Source: Actinomycetes bacterium
GTDB lineage: Bacteria; Actinomycetota; Actinomycetes; Nanopelagicales; Nanopelagicaceae
Direction: 5' to 3'
DNA length: 64,000 nucleotides
Assembly: GCA_014190155.1 (NCBI GenBank)
Contig: BJFY01000008.1
Coordinates: 1-64,000 of the forward strand
A program made the translations under genes and the position numbers. Below the pieces are notes generated by a model. It made no database searches. It was not told where the DNA came from and saw nothing but the letters and a program-made list of their open reading frames with translations. The number at the start of each line of letters is the position of its first letter. The first letter of the stretch is position 1. Of this stretch, positions 1-9,631 are shown in pieces.

Positions 1-73
1 ACCACAACCACAACCACAACCACAACCACAACCACAACCACAACCACAACCACAACCACAACCACAGCCACAG
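1..73 (+). repeat. Hexanucleotide tandem repeat encoding a Pro-Gln linker
   Basis: Eleven exact copies of ACCACA fill 1-66 and a degenerate tail runs to 73. In the frame of the following gene they read (CCA CAA)x10, then CCA CAG CCA CAG, giving twelve Pro-Gln dipeptides in view. The array continues past the left edge. A 6-bp unit keeps the frame, so copy changes would alter linker length without inactivating the protein. Confidence 0.95.
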
Positions 74-2023
74 CCTTCTCAATCTACTTCGAGTCCTGTG
101 ACCGAGGTTTCATCTTCGTATACTGAACTGACTGCTAGCTCCGGTACGAAAATTTCATCGGCTACAGCGCCATCGAGTTATCTAGCAGCGATGGGATATG
201 CGAGTACCAGTGGCACTTCACTTTTTGATCACCCAAGTGGGCTAGCAAGTGATGGCAGTAATTTAATTTTAGTTGACCGTGGAAATAATAGAATTCTAGT
301 TTGGAAAACTGCTCCAACAAGTCCAACAACCGCACCAGATTTTGTGCTCTGCCAACAAAACAACACAAGTACTACCAGCGGTAATTCGCTTAGCCAATGT
401 AACTGGCCAAGTGATGCTATCGTGACATCAACCGGAAAACTTTTAGTTGCCGATAGCGACAACTTTCGAATTTTAGTATGGTCAACTATGCCGACCAGTA
501 CTGGTACGAGTGCAAGTTATGCAATTGATTTAGGAGCAGATGCTTGGCCTTGGGGAATCTGGTCAGATGGGACCCGAGTTGTCGCATCTATGGCGGGCAA
601 AAGTAGATTATCTTTTTGGAATACATTTCCAACAACAGGTTCGGAATCCCCATCATTTTCCATAGATGGCAGCGCGTCCACATGTATTGGTACCCCACGT
701 GGTTTGGTAAGCAACGGTACGGTTTTAATGACTGGCGATCACAACGGAAAATGTGGTGAGGATAAAGGAATACATGTTTACACAACCTTTCCTACCTCTG
801 CCACAACTAAACCCAATTACATGATTGTTCCTGGTGACTCAAACTATGCATGGCCTATGGGTACTTTTGATCGCACAACAGGAATAGCATATTTGCTCTC
901 TAAAACTTTAGAAGAATTTACAAGTTTCCCTGCAACAAAGCCAACGGGCAAGCAACTAGCCTCAAATACAGATTTTGAAGGTGGCGATGGTGGCGATGTT
1001 GAGATTGTTAATGGATACATGTATATAACCGAATATAATGGCAACCGTATCTCAGTATTTAAAGGAATTCCGTCCGCTACCGCCACACCTGATTTCTATC
1101 TTGGCTTAGCATCTACAACTATTACAAAGCCAGTAGAGAATCCACTAAAAACAAATTACTTAATTACCAATCCCCAAGTTGCCACCCTCGATGGTGCCAT
1201 GGCAATCAATAGTGACTTTAACCGTGCGATATACGTTTGGAAGAAAATTCCAGCAACTAGCGGTGCAAAACCTGATTTAGTTTGGAGTATGCAGAACCAA
1301 AATGATCCTAATCCACTCCTTGCGATGGATTTCCAACCCGACTCATCTGATACTGGAAAGCTTGACGGTAAGTCAATTTATGCCGCAGCAGGCGAGAAAA
1401 CATTTGTGGTCTGGGAAGGTATCCCAACTTCCAAAACTTCGGTTCCGATTTTAAATATAAAAGACTCCATTGGAACCGTAACCTTTAATGAGCACCTTCG
1501 CGTAGCAGTTGATGATAAGTACTTCTATATTTTAGATGGTGGTGCAAAAAAGATTTATGTTTGGCTTGGACTACCAACTGGAAAAACTGATAGCCCAGAT
1601 TTCACGTTAACTGCAGGGGCCAATCGCATTCGATCTGATGGCAAATACTTGGTTGCTGCAAGTCTCTACAACCAACCACACATTTTAATATGGAGCGTTT
1701 CCACGTTAAAAGCTGGTGCTGAGCCGACTGGAAAAGTTGCATACACAATGAATTTGCCACAAGATGCGATTTCGGTTGGAGATGCGTTATATGTTGCCGA
1801 TACAAGTTTCCATCGCGTGCTCTACTGGAGTTCGATTACTGCTGCCATGAGCGGCACTGCTCCCGACGCTTTCGTTGGCACTGGAACAAGTACTTCAGAT
1901 CTTCGACCTGGACAGAGCGAAACTGAGTTCCGTTGGCCCGCCTCGTTATGGATTGAGAATGGCTACCTCTGGGTGGGAGAAAGAAAATTCGGACACAGAA
2001 TTTTCCGTTATAACTTAAGTTAG
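2..2023 (+). CDS. Secreted NHL-repeat-like beta-propeller protein, 5' end missing
   Basis: The reading frame is open from base 2, so the gene starts before the window. A GTG at 98 lies inside the frame and is unlikely to be the true start, because it would cut off the Pro-Gln linker encoded at 2-73. After the linker and a Ser/Thr-rich stretch, about 600 residues repeat the pattern of a strand with an Asp-Gly pair, then Asn-Arg-Ile-Leu/Ser-Val-Trp, then Pro-Thr ... Pro-Asp-Phe. This fits NHL-type propeller blades found in extracytoplasmic proteins. A signal peptide or lipobox would lie outside the window. The TAG stop overlaps the stop of potC on the other strand. Ligand and function are unknown; the propeller fold is inferred from repeat periodicity. 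Confidence 0.75.
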   Translation, partial: PQPQPQPQPQPQPQPQPQPQPQPQPSQSTSSPVTEVSSSYTELTASSGTKISSATAPSSYLAAMGYASTSGTSLFDHPSGLASDGSNLILVDRGNNRILVWKTAPTSPTTAPDFVLCQQNNTSTTSGNSLSQCNWPSDAIVTSTGKLLVADSDNFRILVWSTMPTSTGTSASYAIDLGADAWPWGIWSDGTRVVASMAGKSRLSFWNTFPTTGSESPSFSIDGSASTCIGTPRGLVSNGTVLMTGDHNGKCGEDKGIHVYTTFPTSATTKPNYMIVPGDSNYAWPMGTFDRTTGIAYLLSKTLEEFTSFPATKPTGKQLASNTDFEGGDGGDVEIVNGYMYITEYNGNRISVFKGIPSATATPDFYLGLASTTITKPVENPLKTNYLITNPQVATLDGAMAINSDFNRAIYVWKKIPATSGAKPDLVWSMQNQNDPNPLLAMDFQPDSSDTGKLDGKSIYAAAGEKTFVVWEGIPTSKTSVPILNIKDSIGTVTFNEHLRVAVDDKYFYILDGGAKKIYVWLGLPTGKTDSPDFTLTAGANRIRSDGKYLVAASLYNQPHILIWSVSTLKAGAEPTGKVAYTMNLPQDAISVGDALYVADTSFHRVLYWSSITAAMSGTAPDAFVGTGTSTSDLRPGQSETEFRWPASLWIENGYLWVGERKFGHRIFRYNLS

Positions 2024-2862
2024 TTTACTTTAAGTTTTTTTCGACGGCTAATAATCTGACCTACTACCACAATAATTAGCGCAATAAAGAACATCGAACT
2101 ACCGATCACATTGGCTTGTGCTGGAATACCTCGGGCAGCAGATACATAAACAAATTTAGGAAATGTGGCAACAGTTCCGGAGTTGAAGTTTGTAATGATG
2201 AAATCGTCAAAAGAAAGACTGAAGGAGAGAAGTGCTGCACCAGCGATACCAGGCATCACTAGTGGCAAAGTTATATAGCGAAAGGTTTCGCGTTCGTTTG
2301 CATATAGATCCATAGCCGCTTGTTCTAACCGAGGATCAAGGCTGGCGATTCTTGCCTTAACAGTTACTACTACGAATGAAATACAGAACATCACGTGCGC
2401 AATAATGATTGTGGTCATGCCTGGATTAATCCGGAAGTTTAAAAACATAGCTAAAAGCGATGCGCCAAGGACAACTTCGGGTGTAGCCATTGGTAGAAAA
2501 ATCAAAAGATTTATTACTGAACGCCCTTTAAAGCGATAACGGCCAAGTGCAAAAGCAATCATGGTGCCAAGGATGGTTGCAAGAATTGTGGAGATTAATC
2601 CAATTTTGAGTGAATTACCCAGCGCTGAGCAAACTTCTGGCGCTCCACAAGGATTCTTCCAATTATCGAGTGTGAATCCTTTCCAGATTAAATTGCTCTT
2701 ACCGGCGTCATTAAATGAGAACGCAAAAGTGTAAGCAACTGGAATAAATAGATAAATAAATGCTAGTGCGGCGTATATCCTGATTAAGTTACGGGCAAAC
2801 CAACGTGAAGCCCGGTGTGAAAGCGTTGGCATTGGCGCTGGCGCAAGAGTGGTGGTTTTCAT
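2020..2862 (-). CDS. potC: Polyamine (spermidine/putrescine) ABC transporter permease PotC
   Basis: 280-residue inner-membrane permease with about six hydrophobic segments. The EAA loop that contacts the ATPase is visible at roughly residues 180-205, containing Glu-Gln-Ala-Ala-Met-Asp-Leu-Tyr-Ala and Leu-Pro-Leu-Val-Met-Pro-Gly-Ile. It would pair with PotB to form the channel for substrate delivered by PotD. Its ATG overlaps the PotB stop by 4 bp (ATGA), so translation is probably coupled. It is the last gene of the patD-potD-potA-potB-potC run. The end overlaps the stop codon of the convergent NHL gene, leaving no terminator space. Polyamine specificity is inferred from subunit type and the neighbouring aldehyde dehydrogenase. 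Confidence 0.88.
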   Translation of the reverse strand: MKTTTLAPAPMPTLSHRASRWFARNLIRIYAALAFIYLFIPVAYTFAFSFNDAGKSNLIWKGFTLDNWKNPCGAPEVCSALGNSLKIGLISTILATILGTMIAFALGRYRFKGRSVINLLIFLPMATPEVVLGASLLAMFLNFRINPGMTTIIIAHVMFCISFVVVTVKARIASLDPRLEQAAMDLYANERETFRYITLPLVMPGIAGAALLSFSLSFDDFIITNFNSGTVATFPKFVYVSAARGIPAQANVIGSSMFFIALIIVVVGQIISRRKKLKVN

Positions 2863-3764
2863 ACCAATTCATCCGTTCCAGATTTGCGAATGTAGAGCGT
2901 TACTAAAATCAAGATAGCGGCCATTAAAGTAAAGGAGAGTGCAGCAGCGGTGGGGTAATCGACAATCGCAAAGAAGCGCGAATCAATAACGTTACCAATC
3001 ATTCGAGTATTTGGATTTCCTAATAAGTAAGCATTTACATAATCACCAGCAGCTGGGATGAAAGTTAGAAGAGTCCCAGCGACAACGCCAGGCATAGATA
3101 AGGGCACAGTTACTCGGCGAAAAGTGGTTAAACCATTGGCGTACAGATCACCAGCTGCTTCTAGTGTTCGAGGGTCAATACGCTCCAAACTCGCATAAAG
3201 CGGCAGGGTCATGAATGGCAGAAAGTTATAAGTTAAACCAGATACAACTGCAAATGGTGTTGAAGTTAAGCGGATGTCATTACTGAAAAATGGAAGCGCT
3301 TTTAAGAATGAAACTACCGGTCCCTCATCCCCCAGAATCTGAGTCCAAGCAATGGTACGGAGCAAGAACGAAGTAAAAAATGGTGCCACCACAAGAACTA
3401 ATAAGAAACTGCGCATTTTTCCAGCTTTGAAAGCAATCATGTATGCGAGCGGATAAGCAATTGCTAGTGCAAGAAGCGTCGCAATTCCGGCATAAATAAA
3501 TGAACGCAAGAATTGATCTTTATTAGCGCTAAATGCATCAAGGTAATTTTGAAACCGAAGTGATTGCACATATGTTCCAACAGCTGCGCCTTCTGGACGA
3601 GTCATAGTGGAGGTACTTGCCAGAGTTGCAATTGGAAGTACAAAGAATCCAATCAGCCAGACCATACCTGGAAGAAGTAAAAGGTAAGGAGTTAGCGATC
3701 GCTTCTTTGCTGCATTATCGATAGCTGGCGCACTTGCGTGCGTAGTCGCATGTAAAAATGCCAT
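2859..3764 (-). CDS. potB: Polyamine ABC transporter permease PotB
   Basis: 301-residue permease of the PotB/PotH type. After a cytoplasmic N-terminus it carries six predicted membrane segments. The EAA motif lies around residues 195-220, with Leu-Glu-Ala-Ala-Gly-Asp-Leu-Tyr-Ala and Val-Pro-Leu-Ser-Met-Pro-Gly. A periplasmic loop after the first segment is typical for the family. It forms the heterodimeric pore with PotC, whose start overlaps its stop, and follows PotA after a 9-bp gap. Order and spacing support a single ABC transporter transcript. Confidence 0.88.
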   Translation of the reverse strand: MAFLHATTHASAPAIDNAAKKRSLTPYLLLLPGMVWLIGFFVLPIATLASTSTMTRPEGAAVGTYVQSLRFQNYLDAFSANKDQFLRSFIYAGIATLLALAIAYPLAYMIAFKAGKMRSFLLVLVVAPFFTSFLLRTIAWTQILGDEGPVVSFLKALPFFSNDIRLTSTPFAVVSGLTYNFLPFMTLPLYASLERIDPRTLEAAGDLYANGLTTFRRVTVPLSMPGVVAGTLLTFIPAAGDYVNAYLLGNPNTRMIGNVIDSRFFAIVDYPTAAALSFTLMAAILILVTLYIRKSGTDELV

Positions 3765-3773
3765 TAGCTTTTC

Positions 3774-4904
3774 TTAATCAGCTTCGTGATCTACATCTGC
3801 ACCGGCAGAGAGATCTTGATCGCCATCAAGCGCGAAAGTGTGAGCTGGTTCCCAAGATATTGAGACGGTATCCCCTACTTTAATATCTGGAGCGCCGGCA
3901 TCGTTTTGTTCGAAAACAACTAACTCTTCATTCCACGATGTCTTAACTAAATATTGCGTAGAAACGCCGACAAAAGATGCATCCGTAACGGTGCCGTTGC
4001 CAATTGAATTCTTACTATTGGCATTGATATTTAATTTCTCTGGGCGTACACCAATTAATACTCTGTCACCGTGTGAAGCCATCCGCGCAATTGGAACTTC
4101 GATATCGATGCCGTGAATCTTCACTGAGGCGTTAGTGCCAGATCTTGAGTTAACTTTGCCTTTAATCAAGTTAGATTGACCAAGGAAGTTAGCAACGAAA
4201 GCAGTTTTTGGTGACTCATAGAGTTCTGCTGGTGATCCCATCTGTTCAATTTTTCCTTGGTTCATAACAGCGATTGTGTCTGCCATTGTCATCGCTTCTT
4301 CTTGGTCGTGCGTAACGTGAATGAAGGTAATTCCAACTTCCATCTGAATCCGCTTCAATTCAATCTGCATTTGGCGACGAAGTTTTAAATCAAGTGCGCC
4401 GAGTGGTTCATCCAGAAGCAATACTTCTGGCTTATTTACGATCGCTCGAGCGACCGCAATACGTTGTTGTTGGCCACCGGAGAGTTGGTTTGGCTTACGT
4501 TCGGCAAGGTGTCCGAGTTCTACCAATTCCAAAACGTTATCGACATCTTTCTTTACATCTTTAACACCGCGACGACGTAAGCCAAATGCGATGTTTTCAA
4601 AGATAGTTAAATGTGGGAAGAGTGCGTAGTTTTGGAAGACGGTATTTACTGGACGTCGATACGGTTTTGCAGTTGTAATATCGGTATCGCCAATTGAAAT
4701 CATGCCTTGGGTAGGTTCTTCTAGTCCGGCAATCATACGCAGCGTCGTAGTTTTCCCACATCCGGAAGGGCCAAGAAGTGCAAAGAAAGAACCGCGCGGC
4801 ACCGTTAGCGAAAGATCATCAACAGCGATGAAATCAGCAAACCGCTTTGTTAAACGGTTGAGATGTAAATCGCCCCTACTGTCCGAAACTTTCGGGTTCG
4901 ACAT
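3774..4904 (-). CDS. potA: Polyamine ABC transporter ATP-binding protein PotA
   Basis: 376-residue ATPase with a complete nucleotide-binding domain: Walker A GPSGCGKT at 45-52, Q-loop Gln91, signature LSGGQ at 141-145, Walker B LLLDEP at 162-167 and switch His199. The C-terminal third is a TOBE-type beta domain normal for PotA/MalK-like importers. It would dimerise on the cytoplasmic face of PotB-PotC and drive import. It sits 6 bp downstream of potD and 9 bp upstream of potB. No defect is seen. The closest alternatives are iron or sulfate ATPases, which the PotD/PotB/PotC partners make unlikely. Confidence 0.9.
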   Translation of the reverse strand: MSNPKVSDSRGDLHLNRLTKRFADFIAVDDLSLTVPRGSFFALLGPSGCGKTTTLRMIAGLEEPTQGMISIGDTDITTAKPYRRPVNTVFQNYALFPHLTIFENIAFGLRRRGVKDVKKDVDNVLELVELGHLAERKPNQLSGGQQQRIAVARAIVNKPEVLLLDEPLGALDLKLRRQMQIELKRIQMEVGITFIHVTHDQEEAMTMADTIAVMNQGKIEQMGSPAELYESPKTAFVANFLGQSNLIKGKVNSRSGTNASVKIHGIDIEVPIARMASHGDRVLIGVRPEKLNINANSKNSIGNGTVTDASFVGVSTQYLVKTSWNEELVVFEQNDAGAPDIKVGDTVSISWEPAHTFALDGDQDLSAGADVDHEAD

Positions 4905-4910
4905 TAGTAC

Positions 4911-6116
4911 TTAGTTGCCAGTTGCTTCATCAAAAGCAGTCTGGAACTTAGTGCTCTCATCTGTTGTAAGACCACGGAAAACTTTAACTTTTGCAAGCGT
5001 TGCGGCATCCGGGAAAATGTATGGGCTGGCTGCAAGAACTGGATCTATTTTTTCAAGTTCAGGTTGAGCAGCTTCAACTGGGCAGATGTAATTAACATAT
5101 GCCGCAACTTGCGCTGCAACTGCAGGTTCGTAGTAATAGTTAATTAGCGCTTCTGCATTCTTTTTATGAGCTGAAGTTGATGGAATAAGTACGTTATCGC
5201 TCCAAAGGGTTCCACCAGATTCTGGAATTGCGAAATCGAATTTACCCTTGTTTTCGGTCTTAAGGACGAACAAGTCACCAGACCAACCAATAACAGCTAC
5301 TGCATCGCCGCTTACCAGACTTTCAGTATATGCATTTCCTTTTACTTGTCGGATAAAGCCATCTGCAATTTTTCCTTTAAGGAAATCGATTGCGTTCATA
5401 TATTGATCTTCAGTGAACGCACCTGATGGATCTACGCCTTGATATTGCATAATAATTCCCATGGTGTCGCGTAGCTCAGAGAGCACCATAATCCGACCCT
5501 TATTTTCTTTTGCAAAAAGATCATCAATCGTGTGAACGCCTTTTTTAATCTTTTCAGTGTTCCAACCAAAACCAGCAAAACCAGATTGCCAAGTTAATGA
5601 ATAGTGGCGACCTTGGTCATAGCCAACATCGTTTAAAATTGCACGGATGTTTTTCTTATTTGGAATGTTTGCTTCATCAAATTTTGCAGCGTATCCAAGC
5701 TGAATCCAACGATCAACCATCCAATCGGTTGGAGTTACTACGTCATAACCAATATCCGAACCAATTTTTAACTGTCCTTGTACTTTGCCGTAGAAAGTGT
5801 TGTTATCGTCGATATCTTCTTTATATGTTGGAGTAATCCCAGTCTTTGCGGCAAATGCTTCAAGAGTTGGGTATTTCTTAGAAGCTTCATCGAAATCTAG
5901 GTAATAAGGCCAGCTAGCCCAACGTACAATTTTTTCGGTATCGCTAACATCTTCAACAGTTTTTACGGCGGTATCACCAGCACCAGTTCCGCATGAAGCG
6001 AGCGCCACGCTCGCACCGATTGCGCCAACGCCAGCAAGTACGCCACGACGTGAGAGCTGTGCATTGATAATTGATTTAGTTATTGGGTTTAACTTCTCGT
6101 TCTGATTGGCGGACAT
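4911..6116 (-). CDS. potD: Polyamine-binding lipoprotein PotD (possible Tat substrate)
   Basis: 401-residue extracytoplasmic solute-binding protein of the PotD/PotF family. The N-terminus has Ser-Arg-Arg-Gly-Val-Leu at 22-27, a hydrophobic stretch and a lipobox Leu-Ala-Ser-Cys ending at Cys42. This is compatible with twin-arginine export followed by lipidation. The mature part has the PotD pattern of aromatic and acidic residues (Trp-Ala-Ser-Trp-Pro-Tyr-Tyr near 66-72, Asp-Val-Val-Thr-Pro-Thr-Asp near 124). It captures putrescine or spermidine for PotABC. It is the second gene of its cluster, 60 bp after patD. Exact ligand cannot be read from sequence alone. Confidence 0.88.
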   Translation of the reverse strand: MSANQNEKLNPITKSIINAQLSRRGVLAGVGAIGASVALASCGTGAGDTAVKTVEDVSDTEKIVRWASWPYYLDFDEASKKYPTLEAFAAKTGITPTYKEDIDDNNTFYGKVQGQLKIGSDIGYDVVTPTDWMVDRWIQLGYAAKFDEANIPNKKNIRAILNDVGYDQGRHYSLTWQSGFAGFGWNTEKIKKGVHTIDDLFAKENKGRIMVLSELRDTMGIIMQYQGVDPSGAFTEDQYMNAIDFLKGKIADGFIRQVKGNAYTESLVSGDAVAVIGWSGDLFVLKTENKGKFDFAIPESGGTLWSDNVLIPSTSAHKKNAEALINYYYEPAVAAQVAAYVNYICPVEAAQPELEKIDPVLAASPYIFPDAATLAKVKVFRGLTTDESTKFQTAFDEATGN

Positions 6117-6176
6117 GGCTCTACTTTCTGACTCGAAGTGGCGATTTAAATTCCTCTGCGGACTTTACAACCAAAA

Positions 6177-7604
6177 TTAGGCGTTTAGGTTGGTCATGAC
6201 ATGCTTAATTCGGGTGTAATCCTCGAACCCATATTGAGAAAGGTCTTTGCCGTACCCCGAGTGCTTGAAGCCACCGTGTGGCATCTCGGCCACGACTGGA
6301 ATGTGAGTGTTGATCCAAACGCATCCAAAGTCGAATGCTCGAGCAAGCCGCATGGCTCTACCGTGATCTTTGGTCCAGATACTGGAAGCTAATCCATATT
6401 TCACGCCGTTGGCATTTCTGATTGCTTCGGCTTCATCAGTAAACTTCTGGATGGTAATTACTGGTCCAAATATTTCATTTTGGATCATCTCGTCATCCTG
6501 ACGAAGGCCCGATACAACAGTGGGTGGGAAGAAATATCCGGGTTGATTAAGCGCAACGCCGCCGGCCTGCACCGTGGCATGGGATGGGGTGCGGTTAAAG
6601 AAGTCGCTGACTCGGGCTAATTGATTGGCATTATTTACTGGTCCGACCAGAACGTCTTGATCTGGCATGCCAATCGCAATTTTATTCTTGGCTTGGTCAG
6701 TTAATAGCGCGACCATATCGTCATATGCGCTCGCTTCTACCAATACTCGAGTCGCAGCGGTGCAATCTTGGCCAGCGTTGAAATATCCAGCAATTGCAAT
6801 CGCCTCGGCTGCAGCTTCTAAGTCTGCATCATCAAATACAACTACCGGAGCTTTGCCACCTAGTTCAAGGTGAACTTTCTTTAAATCCCTCGCTGCAGAT
6901 CCAGCAACTTCCATACCAGCTCTTACTGAACCAGTAATGGAAACCATCTGCGGGATTGCATGATCGATAAGTGCGCGACCGCTATCGCGATCACCACAGA
7001 TGACGTTAAAAACACCAGCAGGTAAAAATTCTGACATTAATTCAGCCATCCAGAGAGTTGATACGGGGGTTGTATCACTTGGTTTTAAAACAACAGTATT
7101 TCCAGCAGCGATGGCTGGGGCCCACTTCCAAACTGCCATCATCATTGGATAATTCCATGGCGTAACTTGCGCGCATACTCCAATTGGTTCGCGACGAATA
7201 AAGGAAGTCATGCCGCGCATATATTCGCCAGCGGAACGACCTTCTAGGTTCCGGGCAGCGCCGGCAAAAAAGCGAATCTGGTCTAACATGGGTGGAATCT
7301 CTTCCGAAGTTGTAACTGCTAGCGGCTTTCCGGTGTTCTCACTTTCAAGAGCAACTAGCTCGTCGGCACGAGATTCAATCGCATCTGCGATTTTTAATAA
7401 CGCTTTTTGTCGTTCGCTTGGTGTGGAATCACGAAAGTCTTCAAATGCTTTTGCGGCCGCGTTCATAGCACTATCTACATCTGCCGTGTTGGAAATCGGT
7501 GCCTTTGCGAATACTTGACCGGTAGCTGGATTAATTAGATCCGAGGTTTTTCCACTTGTTGTAGGAACGCTCTTGCCGTTGATGAAATTGTTTAAGGTTT
7601 TCAT
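6177..7604 (-). CDS. patD: Gamma-aminobutyraldehyde dehydrogenase
   Basis: 475-residue NAD-dependent aldehyde dehydrogenase, the length of E. coli PatD. Key residues are in place: Asn151, Lys174, general base Glu247 in LELGGKAP and nucleophile Cys281 in NAGQDCTAA. PatD-like stretches include Phe-Phe-Ala-Gly-Ala-Ala-Arg near 112-118 and the C-terminal HGGFKHSGYGKDLS. It oxidises 4-aminobutanal, the product of putrescine transamination or oxidation, to GABA. Its place at the head of potDABC argues for polyamine catabolism. The start ATG is preceded by AGGAAAAGGAA as a ribosome site. No putrescine aminotransferase is in the window, so that step must be encoded elsewhere. Confidence 0.88.
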   Translation of the reverse strand: MKTLNNFINGKSVPTTSGKTSDLINPATGQVFAKAPISNTADVDSAMNAAAKAFEDFRDSTPSERQKALLKIADAIESRADELVALESENTGKPLAVTTSEEIPPMLDQIRFFAGAARNLEGRSAGEYMRGMTSFIRREPIGVCAQVTPWNYPMMMAVWKWAPAIAAGNTVVLKPSDTTPVSTLWMAELMSEFLPAGVFNVICGDRDSGRALIDHAIPQMVSITGSVRAGMEVAGSAARDLKKVHLELGGKAPVVVFDDADLEAAAEAIAIAGYFNAGQDCTAATRVLVEASAYDDMVALLTDQAKNKIAIGMPDQDVLVGPVNNANQLARVSDFFNRTPSHATVQAGGVALNQPGYFFPPTVVSGLRQDDEMIQNEIFGPVITIQKFTDEAEAIRNANGVKYGLASSIWTKDHGRAMRLARAFDFGCVWINTHIPVVAEMPHGGFKHSGYGKDLSQYGFEDYTRIKHVMTNLNA

Positions 7605-7670
7605 TCCGATTCCTTTTCCTGGTTATGGTTCCGAATTTACCCGTTAAAGCTAAAAATTAAAACCCCTTGA

Positions 7671-8777
7671 TTAAACTTTTTCAGCTGCGGCGAGCTGGCC
7701 ACAAGCGCCATCAATTTCGCGGCCGCGAGTATCACGAACCGTTACCGTAACTCCATAATCTTCCAGAATTTTTACAAATTCCATCTCATCTTTCTTGCGA
7801 GATGCTGTCCATTTAGAACCGGGCGTTGGGTTTAGTGGGATTAAGTTAACGTGAGCATCGCGGTTTTTTAATAGTCGACCAAGTAAATCCGCCCGCCAGG
7901 CTTGATCATTAATATCTCTAATCATTGCGTATTCGATTGAATAACGACGACCAGTGTTATCTGAATATGCATCTGCAGCCATCAAAACTTCTTTAACTTT
8001 CCAACGAGAATTAATAGGCACCAAAGTGTCGCGAAGTTCATCATCTGGTGTGTGAAGTGAGATTGCAAGCGTTACTTGAATATCTTCCTTCATTAACTTT
8101 TCAATACCCGGAACTAAACCGACTGTTGAAACCGTTACTGATCGTGCACCGATACCAAGTCCATCCGGGTTTGGCGAAATAATATTTCTAACGGTGCGAA
8201 TAACTGGGTTGTAATTAGCTAACGGTTCGCCCATTCCCATAAAGACGATATTTGAAAGCCGCGTTGGCCCGTCTCCGATTTCACCATCGTTGCAAGCTTT
8301 CGCTGCGGCAACAATTTGTGCGGTAATTTCACCGGCGGTTAAGTTTCTAGTTAGACCGGCTTGGCCAGTTGCGCAAAAAGGACAGTTCATGCCGCAACCA
8401 GCTTGCGATGAAATGCATACTGTGGTGCGATCTTTATAACGCATGATTACCGATTCAACCAATACACCGTCATGTAACTTCCATAGATCTTTTCGAGTTT
8501 TGCCGGCATCGCAATTGACCGATTTAACTAGAGTAATTAACTTTGGCATAAAATGTTCTGCGACTAGCGGCCGCATTGTTGCTGGGATATCGGTCCAAGT
8601 CTCTGGATCATCGCTAAAATGCGTGAAGTAATGGGTCGCGATTTGATTTGCCCGAAAAGCTGGTAGCCCTAATTCAATCGCTTTAGCACGACGCTCTTCT
8701 GGAGCTAGATCCGATAAATGCTGTGGCGCTTTTTTACGTTGTTTTGGTTCTTCGAAAACTAATTTAACTTCACTCAT
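7671..8777 (-). CDS. rlmN: Dual-specificity 23S rRNA/tRNA adenine-C2 methyltransferase RlmN
   Basis: 368-residue radical SAM enzyme that methylates A2503 of 23S rRNA and A37 of some tRNAs. The 4Fe-4S ligands are Cys128, Cys132 and Cys135 (CGMNCPFC). The two mechanistic cysteines correspond to Cys121 and Cys359, the latter in Asp-Gly-Ala-Cys-Gly. An N-terminal RNA-binding region precedes the barrel. It overlaps the end of cdsA by 4 bp (ATGA) and ends the rpsB-tsf-pyrH-frr-cdsA-rlmN series, the same neighbourhood as in mycobacteria. No anomaly is seen. Confidence 0.95.
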   Translation of the reverse strand: MSEVKLVFEEPKQRKKAPQHLSDLAPEERRAKAIELGLPAFRANQIATHYFTHFSDDPETWTDIPATMRPLVAEHFMPKLITLVKSVNCDAGKTRKDLWKLHDGVLVESVIMRYKDRTTVCISSQAGCGMNCPFCATGQAGLTRNLTAGEITAQIVAAAKACNDGEIGDGPTRLSNIVFMGMGEPLANYNPVIRTVRNIISPNPDGLGIGARSVTVSTVGLVPGIEKLMKEDIQVTLAISLHTPDDELRDTLVPINSRWKVKEVLMAADAYSDNTGRRYSIEYAMIRDINDQAWRADLLGRLLKNRDAHVNLIPLNPTPGSKWTASRKKDEMEFVKILEDYGVTVTVRDTRGREIDGACGQLAAAEKV

Positions 8778-9619
8778 GAGAAGTGCTTAATTAGTTCAAG
8801 TACACACCAAAGTGACGGCGCTGTGAGTAGCGCAGAATCTAATCGATCTAGCATGCCGCCATGGCCAGGGAGTAAAGACCCCATATCTTTTATTGATAAA
8901 TCTCGCTTGAGTGCACTTTCAATTAAATCGCCAACGGTTGCGGTAATCACACATAAAATACCGACCGCGGCACCAATTAGCGGGTTGTACTCGAGCATGT
9001 AATGAAAAGCTAACGCGCCGCCGATTGCAGCAAATACCAATCCACCAGCAAAACCTTCCCAAGTTTTCTTAGGGCTAATTTTTTCGGCTAACGGATGTTT
9101 TCCTAGAAGCACACCAAAAATATATGCGAAGGTATCATTGCACCCAACCAAAATTACTAACGTTGCAATATTTAAAAAACCATTATGTGGTCGCGCTAAT
9201 AGAATTAAGAATCCACCAAGAAATCCAAGGTAGAGCAGGGTGAATGTAGCAGCAGTCGAGTTCTTAACAAAACCGGTTATTCCTTTTAGTAAAATTAAGA
9301 AGTAAAGAATTGGTAATAGCAACGCAGTTGCAACTGCAAGTCCAGCCACGCCACCAAACCATGATGAAACCATAAGCGCAGTTGTTGCTGATGACAATTG
9401 AAAGAGCGATACTTCAAATTCAGCAGTTTTGAATGCTCTAGTCAATTCGCGCACGCTAAGCACGACGGCCGCGGTGACCACTCCAGCAAAGGCAATCGGC
9501 AGATATTTCATCGTGACAAAAATAAGCGCAAGCAAACTTAACGAAACAGCTATTGAAGGCAGCAGTTTTCGTCCAGCTTTTTTATTGATAGCCTCGTTTA
9601 AAGAATGTAGATCTGACAT
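8774..9619 (-). CDS. cdsA: Phosphatidate cytidylyltransferase CdsA
   Basis: 281-residue polytopic membrane enzyme that makes CDP-diacylglycerol from phosphatidic acid and CTP, the branch point of phospholipid synthesis. The family signature lies near residues 235-265: Ser-Ala-Leu-Lys-Arg-Asp then Lys-Asp-Met-Gly and [11 protein letters not shown]. About eight hydrophobic segments precede it. It follows frr by 12 bp and overlaps rlmN by 4 bp. Confidence 0.93.
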   Translation of the reverse strand: MSDLHSLNEAINKKAGRKLLPSIAVSLSLLALIFVTMKYLPIAFAGVVTAAVVLSVRELTRAFKTAEFEVSLFQLSSATTALMVSSWFGGVAGLAVATALLLPILYFLILLKGITGFVKNSTAATFTLLYLGFLGGFLILLARPHNGFLNIATLVILVGCNDTFAYIFGVLLGKHPLAEKISPKKTWEGFAGGLVFAAIGGALAFHYMLEYNPLIGAAVGILCVITATVGDLIESALKRDLSIKDMGSLLPGHGGMLDRLDSALLTAPSLWCVLELIKHFS

Positions 9620-9631
9620 AAGAGTTCTTCT

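Noticed and set aside
1-73. CRISPR-like direct repeat array at the left edge
   Set aside because: The unit is 6 bp without spacers and translates as Pro-Gln in frame with the following gene.
98-100. GTG as the start of the NHL-like gene
   Set aside because: The frame is open to the window edge and encodes a Pro-Gln linker upstream; no ribosome site precedes the GTG.
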